From: Methylacidiphilales bacterium
GTDB taxonomy: Bacteria; Verrucomicrobiota; Verrucomicrobiia; Methylacidiphilales; UBA1321
Reading direction: 5' to 3'
Length of the DNA stretch: 64,000 nucleotides
Assembly (NCBI GenBank): GCA_026225555.1
Contig: JAMFSY010000074.1
Span: 1-64,000, forward strand
The position numbers were made by a program, and so were the translations under genes. The notes beneath the pieces are model-generated. The model was not told the DNA's origin and made no database searches. It saw nothing but the letters and a program-made list of their open reading frames with translations. The number at the start of each line of letters is the position of its first letter. Position 1 is the first letter of the stretch. Positions 53,373 through 61,118 of this stretch are shown here, one piece after another.

Positions 53373-54799
53373 GAAAGCTGGCCCTTAAGCACGGCACACG
53401 AAAGACGAAGACGATGATCGAGAAGGTCGGTGGCCAGAGACCAGGATTCCGCCCACTGCTCGGCGATGCCGCAAGAAGCGAGAGCCGCGCCGTGCTCAAG
53501 CATGCCTTCCCAGGCTTTTTGGCGCCAAGCTGACAGCGGCTTGAGGTATTCCCGGTCATCGCGGGTGATTTCGTTCAGACTGCATACGCGGATCGCTTCC
53601 ACGATCGTTGCTCCGAGTTCGGCGTCTTGGAGCAGAGTGCGATATGTAATTGGCCCGTCGTCAGACTGGCCGAGCACAGCAAGGCGGGAGTAAATCAATG
53701 CCAACAATGTCCGGAGCTTGCCGCCGGTTTCGCTGAGATACCTTGCCTGCTGTGCCCAATCACGCCCGTACAGGTCGTAAGCTACGTTTGCCGGCGACTC
53801 GGGCTGGCTCGTGGGTTTGATCCTTCGTAGCGCATACGGATGCTGGATCAAGATCGAGGATAGATAGTTTTCCGCCCATCTGAATCCCCCAGGGGCGTCC
53901 TCGGCCTCATCCAGGAGTTCTTTCAACGGCCTGCTCCGTGGAATGCCAAGTTCACTGTGAACCCGAAGCACCGCGTCCTCGAAGTCCTTTCGTGCGGGCG
54001 ATTCCAGGAGCACGGGCTCAATGGAAAAGCGACTCAGGATCTCCTCTGGCAAAAACTCCTGAATTTTCTTCGACACCGAGAGATTCTGGGTACCCTCTTT
54101 CGTGAAGCCCAATGAGCCCTTGCGGCGGGCTTGGCCCAGCTCCTTTAGGGCGAAGGCGAAAGCCCCCGCACCGAGGATCATAAAGTTTTGCTGGAGGCGC
54201 CGAATATCAGCCCCAGTCCAATCGTGCGTTGCGAGCCTTTCGTCTGCGCTCAGGATTGTGACCGCTTCAGAAAATACGCTTTGGCACCACCCGGTATCCG
54301 CAGCGGCTTCACCCTTGGGCAGCAGTTTACAGATTTCATCGATGTAGATGGTGCCCCAAAGCTGACCGCCATCTCGTGCCGCGCACGACCGCACAAAATC
54401 GCGAATTAACTTAAGTGTGGGGAGCTTGCCGGGGCCGACTCCGGACACCAGCCACGCACCGGCCTCGATGGTTAAAATCGGCAAGCGCCGGCGCCGCGCA
54501 AATTCTCGGGCAAGGGCTGTCTTCCCGCTTCCTGACGCCCCCAAGATAAGCACCTTGGAACAGGCCGGACGAAATCCCGCCAGTTTGGAATCGCCCACCT
54601 TCGCGTAAAGATCGGCGAGCTGGTTTAACCGAGCCAAACCCCGAGTCTGACTTTCCGTGCAGTGCCAAACCTCGTGCTCCTTGGGACTTTCTGGCCCGAG
54701 TTCGTCTTCGTGAGCAAACCACGCCGGGGATGGCTCATCTTCCGGGCTCACCGCCTCTGACACCGAGGTTTCATCGATCAATTCTGCGAATCCGTTCAT
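53369..54799 (-). CDS. AAA+ ATPase of an unrecognised three-gene system
   Basis: A 476-residue AAA+ protein. After an acidic N-terminus, Walker A is ILGASGSGKTALA (Gly87-Thr94), Walker B IYIDEICKLL (Asp154, Glu155), followed by a sensor 1 stretch near MILGAGAFAFAL. FLPEEILSRFSIEPVLL and EDAVLRVHSELGIP resemble the small-domain start of ClpX/HslU-like remodelers. The final ~150 residues (about 325-476) are unrecognised. It is unlike the two transposition ATPases. It heads an operon with the 86- and 219-residue proteins and is divergent from the LuxR gene at 54892. Remodelling of a protein or DNA complex is likely; the target is unknown. Confidence 0.78.
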   Translation of the reverse strand: MNGFAELIDETSVSEAVSPEDEPSPAWFAHEDELGPESPKEHEVWHCTESQTRGLARLNQLADLYAKVGDSKLAGFRPACSKVLILGASGSGKTALAREFARRRRLPILTIEAGAWLVSGVGPGKLPTLKLIRDFVRSCAARDGGQLWGTIYIDEICKLLPKGEAAADTGWCQSVFSEAVTILSADERLATHDWTGADIRRLQQNFMILGAGAFAFALKELGQARRKGSLGFTKEGTQNLSVSKKIQEFLPEEILSRFSIEPVLLESPARKDFEDAVLRVHSELGIPRSRPLKELLDEAEDAPGGFRWAENYLSSILIQHPYALRRIKPTSQPESPANVAYDLYGRDWAQQARYLSETGGKLRTLLALIYSRLAVLGQSDDGPITYRTLLQDAELGATIVEAIRVCSLNEITRDDREYLKPLSAWRQKAWEGMLEHGAALASCGIAEQWAESWSLATDLLDHRLRLSCAVLKGQLS

Positions 54800-54891
54800 A
54801 CCCTGCCATTATTTCAGACAAGGGATTTTCGCGGTATGGCTCTACTGGCTCATCCTGACTGGCGGGCCTATTCAGCCCCTATCTGGATGAA

Positions 54892-55977
54892 GTGGACTCC
54901 GGTGCCCCCTCTTTCAACGCAGACTTCGCGACGCTTTATGCGACGGAAGATCTCCCCGAACTCATGGCCGTAGCGGGGGCGATCGGAAAAGGCTCGAATA
55001 TCTGGGCGCTGCTTCGACCGCTCGACCCAAAGCTCCAGGCCATCCTGTTTGGGAGGGAGCATGAGCGCATGGATTCGCTGGCGGCCAGCCAGATCGCCAG
55101 AATCCATTTTCCGGTAGGTGGGGGAGTATTCCCGGCAACTGCCCCTTGGGCCACGGTTCTCTTGGGCCTTCTCCAGTACCAGGTCGATTGGACGATGGAA
55201 ACCTCGGCTCTGTTCGCGGTCTGGGAGGGCGGAACGCTCATTGCCGTGGTCGGGGCAACGGAACCGGCAGAACGTGATGAAATTTCATCGACTGCTCTGG
55301 TTCATAGCATCGGGCTCGCCATTCGCAGGCTGCACCAGCTCGCCGAGCTGCGCCAGGAGGTCGAGGGAGCCAAGAGCCTGCTTCAACAACAAGACAAGTC
55401 AATTGTCCTGGCTCGGCCAGGCGGCAAGATCATGCACGGCACCGAAGGGGGAATGGCGGTCCTCCAGCGGCTTCGTTCGCTAAGCTCGCTGCCCCAGGAC
55501 AAGCAGGAGGCAATGCTTCCGAGCGTCTTGCGCAACGCCATCGAACGGGAGGCCCGGCACATGGTCATTGAGGATTTGCGGGTCCACTTTTGCGAGCTTG
55601 CGATGACCGAGGTTACCACAGCGACCGAACTCATCTCGATTCAGTTTTCCCGGGATCTCAAGAAACAGCCCCAAGCGAAGGCCTCCGTTTCATTGGGAGA
55701 TCTGACTCCGGCTGAGCAGCGCGTGCTTCCCCTGCTGCTGGAAGGATTGAGAAACAAAGAAATAGCCGACCGGCTACATAGCAGTATCCACACGGTGAAA
55801 CATCATGTGTCCGCCATTCTTGCGAAAGCCCGCTGCAGCGATCGATTGCTGCTGGTCGCGAAGGCCGGGCAGCAAATGGAAGGATCCGAGACTAAGAAGC
55901 TGGTCGTTGCCCCGCTACCCGAAGGTGACTTCCTTCCGCCCTCCATGACCCAGGCAAAGGCTACGAAATCGGCCTAA
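54892..55977 (+). CDS. LuxR-type transcriptional regulator at the right end
   Basis: A 361-residue protein with a C-terminal NarL/LuxR helix-turn-helix (about 262-325: LTPAEQRVLPLLLEGLRNKE, ADRLHSSIHTVKHHVSAI). The N-terminal ~250 residues show no receiver or PAS signature and may be a distinct sensing domain. The start is uncertain: GTG 54892 is used here because the only upstream options before the stop at 54856 are CTG codons. It is divergent from the AAA+ operon across a 92-bp gap and ends 14 bp before the first right-end site, so it may regulate the AAA+ genes and sense transposon state. Confidence 0.75.
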   Translation: MDSGAPSFNADFATLYATEDLPELMAVAGAIGKGSNIWALLRPLDPKLQAILFGREHERMDSLAASQIARIHFPVGGGVFPATAPWATVLLGLLQYQVDWTMETSALFAVWEGGTLIAVVGATEPAERDEISSTALVHSIGLAIRRLHQLAELRQEVEGAKSLLQQQDKSIVLARPGGKIMHGTEGGMAVLQRLRSLSSLPQDKQEAMLPSVLRNAIEREARHMVIEDLRVHFCELAMTEVTTATELISIQFSRDLKKQPQAKASVSLGDLTPAEQRVLPLLLEGLRNKEIADRLHSSIHTVKHHVSAILAKARCSDRLLLVAKAGQQMEGSETKKLVVAPLPEGDFLPPSMTQAKATKSA

Positions 55978-55990
55978 AACAGGCTGGATT

Positions 55991-56124
55991 CGCAAAATAG
56001 GTGGCGAGGCCTGCGATTCATTACAGCGCGCTATGAGAGGTAGTCGCCAACTATTATGCGAATCGGGCGGTCATTCTAGTCACATTTCATGCGACCCAGC
56101 CGCCAAATATAATGAGCGGCTACA
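55991..56124 (-). repeat. Right transposon end with transposase-site repeats
   Basis: Read on the minus strand from the terminus at 56124: TGTAGC, then sites starting at 56115 (TCATTATATTTGGCGGC), 56092 (GCATGAAATGTGACTAG, 23 bp on) and 56059 (GCATAATAGTTGGCGAC, 33 bp further). A plus-strand site CGCAAAATAGGTGGC lies at 55991-56005. The first site begins 9 bases from the end, as at the left end. The end is longer and less regular than the left, as is usual for Tn7-like elements, whose two ends differ. Confidence 0.85.
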
Positions 56125-56131
56125 GGGCTTA
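56125..56131. repeat. Target-site duplication, right copy (GGGCTTA)
   Basis: Identical to 35965-35971 and directly outside the GCTACA terminus. The tRNA-Ser 3' end lies 21 bp further, so the empty site would read GGGCTTA followed by ATTACCTCT and the tRNA gene. Confidence 0.85.
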
Positions 56132-56152
56132 ATTACCTCTGAAAAGCAAGGG

Positions 56153-56239
56153 CGGACAGGGTGGGAGTCGAACCCACGGTACCGGTGAAGGTACGCTCGA
56201 TTTCGAGTCGAGTGCCTTAAACCACTCAGCCACCTGTCC
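56153..56239 (-). tRNA. tRNA-Ser (anticodon CGA)
   Basis: An 87-nt class II tRNA. The acceptor GGACAGG pairs with CCTGTCC; the D-arm reads GTGGCTGAGTGGTTTAAGGC; the anticodon stem CTCGA/TCGAG holds loop CTCGAAA-type with anticodon CGA reading UCG. A long variable arm (TACC...GGTA) is present, and the T-arm has GTGGGTTCGACTCCCAC. CCA is not encoded. The 3' end faces the transposon and the 5' end lies 97 bp before the integrase start. Confidence 0.95.
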
Positions 56240-56336
56240 TTTATTAACTATCAACCATTTGCGAAAGGCTTTTAGATTTCATCTTGATTTTTATACACCA
56301 GTTTTATACACTGTACTCAGAAAATGAGGGAAAACT

Positions 56337-57485
56337 ATGAGCACAGCAACGCAACCTGGTTGGATTTCGACGAACATTAAAAACCTCTACCGTCATACGA
56401 ATGGAAGATACTACGCAAGGGTATCGCGTGGCAGCAAGAAAATGTGGAAGAGCCTTGGTACCAAGCTCAAATCGGTGGCCGAAAAAAAGCTGGATGCCCA
56501 CATTTCCGCGGTTCGAGGACAACAGCCTGTCGAGGTCGAAGTGTCGGATGGAAAACTCACATTCGGAAAAACTGTCGAACTGTACCGGCTCAATTTTCGG
56601 CGTGATGCTGAACTGGCGGAAGGCACAAAGCAGTTTCGTGAAGCGGGAGTCAAACTGGTGCTCAAGACCTGGCCTGGAATCGAAAGCACGAACGTGCGAA
56701 ACATCAGCGTGCCGATGGTGCGGGAATGGGCACTAAGGTTACGATCTGAAACCAAGCCTTACGTTCCCAATAACGCCAAGACTCCTTCGCGTAGGTCCAA
56801 AGGCGCGTCCCCGACCACCTTCAACTGTGCGCTTGATGCGCTCCGTCATTCGTTGGATCTCGCAGTTGAATCAGGACGTATATTTTCAAATCCGGCTAGG
56901 GATAAATCGATTAAACGTGCGACGCCTAAACTCAGGAGGCTCCAGCTTCCCACTCGCGAACAATTCGCCAAGATCGTAAACGCTATCCAGACATCCGGGT
57001 GCGGTAAGTGCGAAGCGGCTGCCGAAATGACGCAATTTTTGGCCTACACCGGTGCCCGTCAAAACGAGGCCAACCATGTGACTTGGCAGGACGTGGATTT
57101 TAGTACGTCACGAATCACGCTGCGAATAACGAAAAACGGGGAGCCGCGAGACGTGCCGATAATTCCCGAGTGCCGGACGTTGCTGGAGAAAATGAGGACA
57201 GAAAGGGGACATGAGGGGCCTGATTTTACCGTACTTCAGGTGAAGTCATGCAATGGATTCCTACGGAAGGCAGCAAAGGAAGTCGGCGCGCCTTCGATCA
57301 GTCACCATGATTTACGGCACCTTTTCGCTACGACAGCGATGGAGGCTGGAATTGATGTACCGACTATTTCGCGGATTATGGGCCATCGCGATGGGGGGGC
57401 CTTGGCCATGAAAGTTTACGGTCATCTGCGTGACGAACACGCCCAGCAAGCTATGCAGAAGGTAAGCTTCAGTCTTAACTCGTAG
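56337..57485 (+). CDS. Tyrosine recombinase/phage-type integrase
   Basis: A 382-residue integrase. The N-terminal arm/SAM-like part at about 10-170 includes RHTNGRYYARVSRGSKKMWK. The catalytic domain has Arg in TGARQNEANHV (about 237), the HxxR box HHDLRHLFATTA (about 321-332), His in IMGHRDGGALAM and the Tyr nucleophile in KVYGHLRDEH. All active-site residues are present and the length is normal. It lies next to the 5' side of tRNA-Ser, away from the 3' end that such enzymes usually target. It may be a leftover of another island. It converges on GAPDH with a 15-bp gap. Confidence 0.92.
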   Translation: MSTATQPGWISTNIKNLYRHTNGRYYARVSRGSKKMWKSLGTKLKSVAEKKLDAHISAVRGQQPVEVEVSDGKLTFGKTVELYRLNFRRDAELAEGTKQFREAGVKLVLKTWPGIESTNVRNISVPMVREWALRLRSETKPYVPNNAKTPSRRSKGASPTTFNCALDALRHSLDLAVESGRIFSNPARDKSIKRATPKLRRLQLPTREQFAKIVNAIQTSGCGKCEAAAEMTQFLAYTGARQNEANHVTWQDVDFSTSRITLRITKNGEPRDVPIIPECRTLLEKMRTERGHEGPDFTVLQVKSCNGFLRKAAKEVGAPSISHHDLRHLFATTAMEAGIDVPTISRIMGHRDGGALAMKVYGHLRDEHAQQAMQKVSFSLNS

Positions 57486-57500
57486 TTGACTGGTGCCCCC

Positions 57501-58511
57501 TTACAATCCCCGCTTCTCCATCAGAAGCGTCAGGTCAACGAGACGATTGGAAAACCCCCATTCGTTATCGTACCAGGCGAGAATCTTGACCAGCTTGCCA
57601 CCTATTACCAAGGTCGAAAGCCCATCGATGATGGACGAACGCGGATCACCTTGGTAATCGCACGATACCAAGGGCTCGTCGCTATAGCCCAGAATGCCTT
57701 GAAGAGGACCCGACTCCGCAGCGTTGCGAAAGGCCGCATTTATCTCGGCGACGGTCACTTCGCGCCTCAAGGTGACAGTCAAGTCGACAATGGAAACCAC
57801 AGGTACCGGAACGCGCAGGGAATAGCCGGTCAGTCGGCCATCAAGCTCCGGAATAACCTTGCCGAGCGCTTTGGCTGCTCCACTGGAGTAGGGGACAATC
57901 GAAAGCGCCGCGGCCCGGGTTCCACGCAAATCAGTTTCCGGTTGGTCGTGAAGCGCCTGGCTGTTGGTATAAGCGTGCGTGGTGTTCATCAAACCGTACT
58001 CGATGCCGAAGGTCTGGTGGAGCACCAGGGCCACCGGCGCCAGGCCGTTGGTGGTACAACTCCCGTTGCTGACCACTTGATGGCGGGCCGGATCGTATTG
58101 TTCGTGGTTGACTCCCATCACCACCGTAATGTCGTCGTTCTTTCCCGGCGCGGAGATGATAACTCGCTTGGCTCCGCCCCTCACGATGTGCATTTCAGCC
58201 TTGGACCTATCGGTGAAGAAACCCGTCGCCTCGATCACGATGTCCACGCCAACACTCTTCCAAGGGATCGCGCCCGGATCGCGTTCTGAAAAGACACGGA
58301 TGGGCCTGCCATCGATGAACAATCGGTCTTCACCAGCTTCGACCTTGGCGGCCAAGGTGCCCGAGAGCGAATCGTATTTCAAGAGATGGGCCAGCGTCTT
58401 GCTGTCCGTCAAATCATTGATCGCCTCGACTTGAAAATCGCTTCGACCGAGAGCGGCGCGCAAGACATTCCGACCAATTCTTCCAAATCCGTTGATGCCG
58501 ACTTTTACCAT
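57501..58511 (-). CDS. gap: Glyceraldehyde-3-phosphate dehydrogenase, type I
   Basis: Oxidises glyceraldehyde 3-phosphate with NAD+ and phosphate in glycolysis, cytoplasmic. The start is ATG 58511 (MVKVGINGFGRIGRNVLRAA, Rossmann motif); upstream reading to 58733 is not GAPDH. The product is 336 residues, normal for the family. The active-site Cys is in SNGSCTTNGLAP; the usual second Cys of SCTTNCLAP is Gly here. Other marks are HAYTNSQALHDQP, LRVPVPVVSIVDLT and the C-terminal WYDNEWGFSNRLVDL. AAAGGAGC lies 7 bp before the start, a good ribosome-binding site. This is ordinary chromosomal sequence beyond the insertions. Confidence 0.95.
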   Translation of the reverse strand: MVKVGINGFGRIGRNVLRAALGRSDFQVEAINDLTDSKTLAHLLKYDSLSGTLAAKVEAGEDRLFIDGRPIRVFSERDPGAIPWKSVGVDIVIEATGFFTDRSKAEMHIVRGGAKRVIISAPGKNDDITVVMGVNHEQYDPARHQVVSNGSCTTNGLAPVALVLHQTFGIEYGLMNTTHAYTNSQALHDQPETDLRGTRAAALSIVPYSSGAAKALGKVIPELDGRLTGYSLRVPVPVVSIVDLTVTLRREVTVAEINAAFRNAAESGPLQGILGYSDEPLVSCDYQGDPRSSIIDGLSTLVIGGKLVKILAWYDNEWGFSNRLVDLTLLMEKRGL

Positions 58512-58536
58512 ATTGTGCTCCTTTGTTACCCTCTTT

Positions 58537-58752
58537 CTATAAGGTAGGTTTAGGAAGCGAATGGACCTTTGCCCAGCGAGCAGCGATGGCTTTGCGGAGA
58601 TGTTCCCGCTTTTTTTCGGTAACAGTTTTGCCGCCCTTGGAGGCAATGGAGGCAAGGTGGGCGAGCTTTTTCGGAGTGACAGTCTTGCCGCCCTTGGCCC
58701 CGGCTGCGGCGCGAACTTTCCGCACGGCTTCATTGGGCTTCAATTCCGGCAT
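58537..58752 (-). CDS. Small basic KGGKTVT-repeat protein
   Basis: A 71-residue Lys/Arg-rich protein with two copies of the unit KGGKTVTxKKxxHLxxxxA (about 20-38 and 39-57), beginning MPELKPNEAVRKVRAAAGAK. The repeats and basic charge suggest nucleic-acid binding; the function is unknown. It starts upstream of GAPDH on the same strand with a 25-bp gap and may be cotranscribed. Confidence 0.6.
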   Translation of the reverse strand: MPELKPNEAVRKVRAAAGAKGGKTVTPKKLAHLASIASKGGKTVTEKKREHLRKAIAARWAKVHSLPKPTL

Positions 58753-58861
58753 GGTTTCCTAGTCTGGCTCATCAAGCGGCAAGAGCAAGTTTGGTTTGGT
58801 CTGGATTTTTTTGACATGGGCAAAAGAACTTATATTCTGAGGCGAGGCCAGAAGAACTTTT

Positions 58862-59080
58862 ATGATACCAGGCGATAAGGTTGAATTGAAAATTCCTCGC
58901 GACAAGTACGACAAAATTCGACGAGTGGTCGAATACACGGAGTACACGGTAAACGAGGTAATTCTGGCGCTCATGGTGATAGCTATTCCTATTTCCAAAG
59001 AAGAAATGGATTTACTGGGATTGACCGAGATTGTCCAAACAGTCAAAGCCGCTATCGACGAATTAGACTTGGCGACGTAA
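58862..59080 (+). CDS. Small protein, possibly DNA-binding
   Basis: A 72-residue protein (MIPGDKVELKIPRDKYDKIR; EYTEYTVNEVILALMVIAIP; then an acidic helix). The basic-then-helical start faintly recalls ribbon-helix-helix proteins, but the match is weak. It is divergent from the KGGKTVT gene and directly precedes the GH31 remnant, whose homology begins within about 6 bp of this stop. Confidence 0.45.
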   Translation: MIPGDKVELKIPRDKYDKIRRVVEYTEYTVNEVILALMVIAIPISKEEMDLLGLTEIVQTVKAAIDELDLAT

Positions 59081-59085
59081 CCGGC

Positions 59086-59568
59086 GTGGCGCCCGTCAAT
59101 CAGCAGGGTGCCACTACGCGGCCGGTCTATCTTCCCGGGGTTCGGTGGTTTCCCTTTGAAACGACCACGCCGTTGGAGGGCAACCAAACAATCAATGCGA
59201 CCGCCAAGCTTGATGAAATTCCCATCTACGTGCGCGCTGGCACGATTCTTCCTCTGGGGCCGATCGTTCAAAACACGGACGAACTGCCCGGCGGACCTCT
59301 CGACCTGCAAATTTACCCCGGGAAGGACGCAACCTTCACTTTGGTCGAGGACGATGGAGAGACCAATCAGTATCAAAAAGGGGCTTTCCGAAAGACCCGT
59401 TTCACTTGGGACGACTCCACCCGGCAATTGAGTTGGATCACGGAAGGAAACTACTCCGGTCAACATGCGTTCAAGGAAATGATCGTCTCGCTATTCGAAT
59501 CTTCGGGAAAAAAGAAGCTGAATGTAACTCTTAGTCCTCAGGGATCGCTCCGCATCCCTTCCTCTTAA
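59086..59568 (+). pseudogene. C-terminal remnant of a GH31 alpha-glycosidase
   Basis: About 160 residues match the end of family 31 glycosidases (VAPVNQQGATTRPVYLPG; EIPIYVRAGTILPLGPIVQN; then PLDLQIYPGKDATFTLVEDD). This is the proximal C-terminal beta domain; the whole catalytic barrel (normally 500 or more residues upstream) is absent. The break lies at about 59083, right after the preceding small gene. No function is expected. Confidence 0.85.
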
Positions 59569-59588
59569 ATCACACGCCATTAAATACC

Positions 59589-59789
59589 ATGAATTCTGAT
59601 GCTGAAAAGATGTTGAACTTTCCCCTGACCCGCCGCCGCTTGCTCGGATACGGAGCAGGGGTCGCCGCCGCCACTTTCGCCTCGACGTTTTTGCCGCCTA
59701 ATCTCCGGCGGGCGTTGGTCCAGACCCCTCCGCAGGGCGGTTCGTTTCAAGACATCAAACATGTCGTCCTGCTCATGCAGGAAAACCGC
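59589..59789 (+). pseudogene. N-terminal piece of a Tat-exported phospholipase C
   Basis: From ATG 59589 the frame encodes a twin-arginine signal (LTRRRLLGYGAGVAAATFAS) and then FQDIKHVVLLMQENR, the start of the phosphoesterase domain of bacterial phospholipases C. In family members SFDHYFGTLAGVRGF follows; here that sequence is on the opposite strand at about 60509 reading left. The gene is broken by an inversion with breakpoints sharing CGC/GCG at 59787-59789 and 60507-60509. Confidence 0.85.
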
Positions 59790-60509
59790 GGGCAAGCTAT
59801 CACTGAGCACATCCTTTCGGAATTGGTCCTCAGCCGAAGGCGTCATCGCTTTGGTGTTGAGAGGAGAGCCCGGCGCGGCCTCCTCATATTGGGGGAAACA
59901 ACCGAGCACGTTGAACCCAAAATTCATCGTGTCCATCTGCCCCTCGGTCACTTCTTTTTTCGTCTCCCGATGATAGACTTTCCAGCTGACGCCGGCCTCC
60001 TCGAGCCTTTCAGGATAAGTCTTCCACTTGGCTCCGTAGGGCGGTGGGCGGTTGCCCATCATCGCCCCCTCCTCTGTTCCGAGCGGGTGGTTTGTTCCGG
60101 TCATCCAATACAGGCGATTCGGATAGGTCGGCCCCATGACGGAGCAGTGATACGCGTCACAAATGGTGAACGCCTCCGCCAAGGCAAAGTGAAAGGGAAT
60201 ATCGGCCCGGGTGAAGTGCCCCATCACGTAGGGTCCATTGGCCTTATCCGCCTGGCGATGGGCCGGAAGCCAGTTATCCATCTTGCCTCCGTTCCAGGAT
60301 TCGTGCTGCGTTTTCCAACCATGGTTGGTGGAGGGCAGCTTTTGTGCGTTGCTGCTGGAGGTGTCCAAATGGAACGGCAGCAGGTAGCCGTCGGCACTGA
60401 CCTCGTCCGGCTGATGGAAAACCGACTTGCCGCTGGCGAGCTGCAACGCGTTGGGATCATTAAATCCGCGCACGCCCGCGAGAGTGCCAAAATAATGGTC
60501 GAAGGAGCG
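59790..60509 (-). pseudogene. Inverted middle segment of the phospholipase C gene
   Basis: Read on the minus strand from 60509 it gives RSFDHYFGTLAGVRGFNDPN, the step that should follow QENR at 59789. It continues through YVMGHFTRADIPFHFALAEA, CSVMGPTYPNRLYWMTGTN and WKTYPERLEEAGVSWKVY to FRKDVLSDSLP, where homology ends at about 59790. The C-terminal half of the enzyme, beyond LSDSLP, is not in the window. About 720 bp were flipped and the distal part lost, so no active enzyme can be made. Confidence 0.85.
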
Positions 60510-61118
60510 ATTTCCTGGCTCTATGAAATCATCTTTGCTTCGCCGCGATTCAGTTTAATCACGGGAGCGGCCTATTGGCTGTCGGAAACGCCCTACGTTC
60601 CCGGATCAAAATCATGGGACAACAGCAAGCATCCCCGGGTGGTGAATTGGATGCGGTTGCAAGATATGGCCTCGGGCGTTCAATTTCGCATTCTCAATAC
60701 GCATTTCGATCAAAAGGGGCAGGTGGCCAGGGAGCATTCGGCCGATATGGTGGTGAACGACGCTCGCGCGTTCCCCTCCGACTTTCCCCAGATATTCACG
60801 GGCGATCTTAATGCCGACGAACCCAACAAGGCTCTCGATATCCTCAGGGCGGGAGGATGGCTGGACACATGGGCCACGCTATATGGCCCCGGGCAGCCAG
60901 GATTCACCGCGCACGACTTTCTCGGAAGCAACTTTGTCGCGAAGGGCAAGCTGGGGCATACGGGGAAGATCGATTGGATTTTTTGCCGGGGAAACGTGAC
61001 ACCCATTTGGTCCAAGATCATCCGGGATCAGCAGAATGGAATCTATCCCAGCGATCACTATTTCGTCGTCGCCGAACTTCAGATTCAGCCCTCGCTCGCG
61101 GAGGAAGGAGCGAAATGA
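60510..61118 (+). pseudogene. C-terminal part of an endonuclease/exonuclease/phosphatase protein
   Basis: From the inversion breakpoint the plus frame reads AAYWLSETPYVPGSKSWDNS, FRILNTHFDQKGQVAREHSA, FPQIFTGDLNADEPNKALDI, then GKIDWIFCRGN and YPSDHYFVVAEL. These are the C-terminal catalytic blocks (NTHFD, GDLN, SDH) of the DNase I-like superfamily. The N-terminal half, including the first metal ligands, is missing. The stop overlaps the next gene by four bases (ATGA), the trace of an old operon. Confidence 0.85.

Larger units (their letters stand above)
35972..56124. mobile_element. 20.2-kb Tn7/Mu-like transposon with two transposase modules
   Basis: The ends read TGTAGC at 35972 and GCTACA at 56124. 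Inward from each end, 9 bases in, begins the first of several related 17-18-bp sites, inverted between the two ends and spaced 23 bp apart next to both termini. The outer 26 bases match at 18 positions. Both flanks carry GGGCTTA. The element encodes two DD35E transposases each with an AAA+ partner, a tandem-RHH/PIN fusion, and cargo. Known relatives (Tn7, Tn5053, Mu) have similar TGT...ACA ends and multiple transposase sites but make 5-bp duplications. No recognisable TniQ/TnsD or Cas protein is seen. It lies 28 bp from the 3' end of tRNA-Ser. Confidence 0.88.

Noticed and set aside
53116-53559. Long N-terminal extension of the 219-residue protein at 52456
   Set aside because: It lies within the coding regions of the two upstream genes in another frame; the ATGA overlap marks the real start.
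56337-57485. The tyrosine integrase as the enzyme that moved the 20-kb element
   Set aside because: It lies outside the element's ends. The ends and target duplication are those of a DDE transposase, which the element itself encodes twice.
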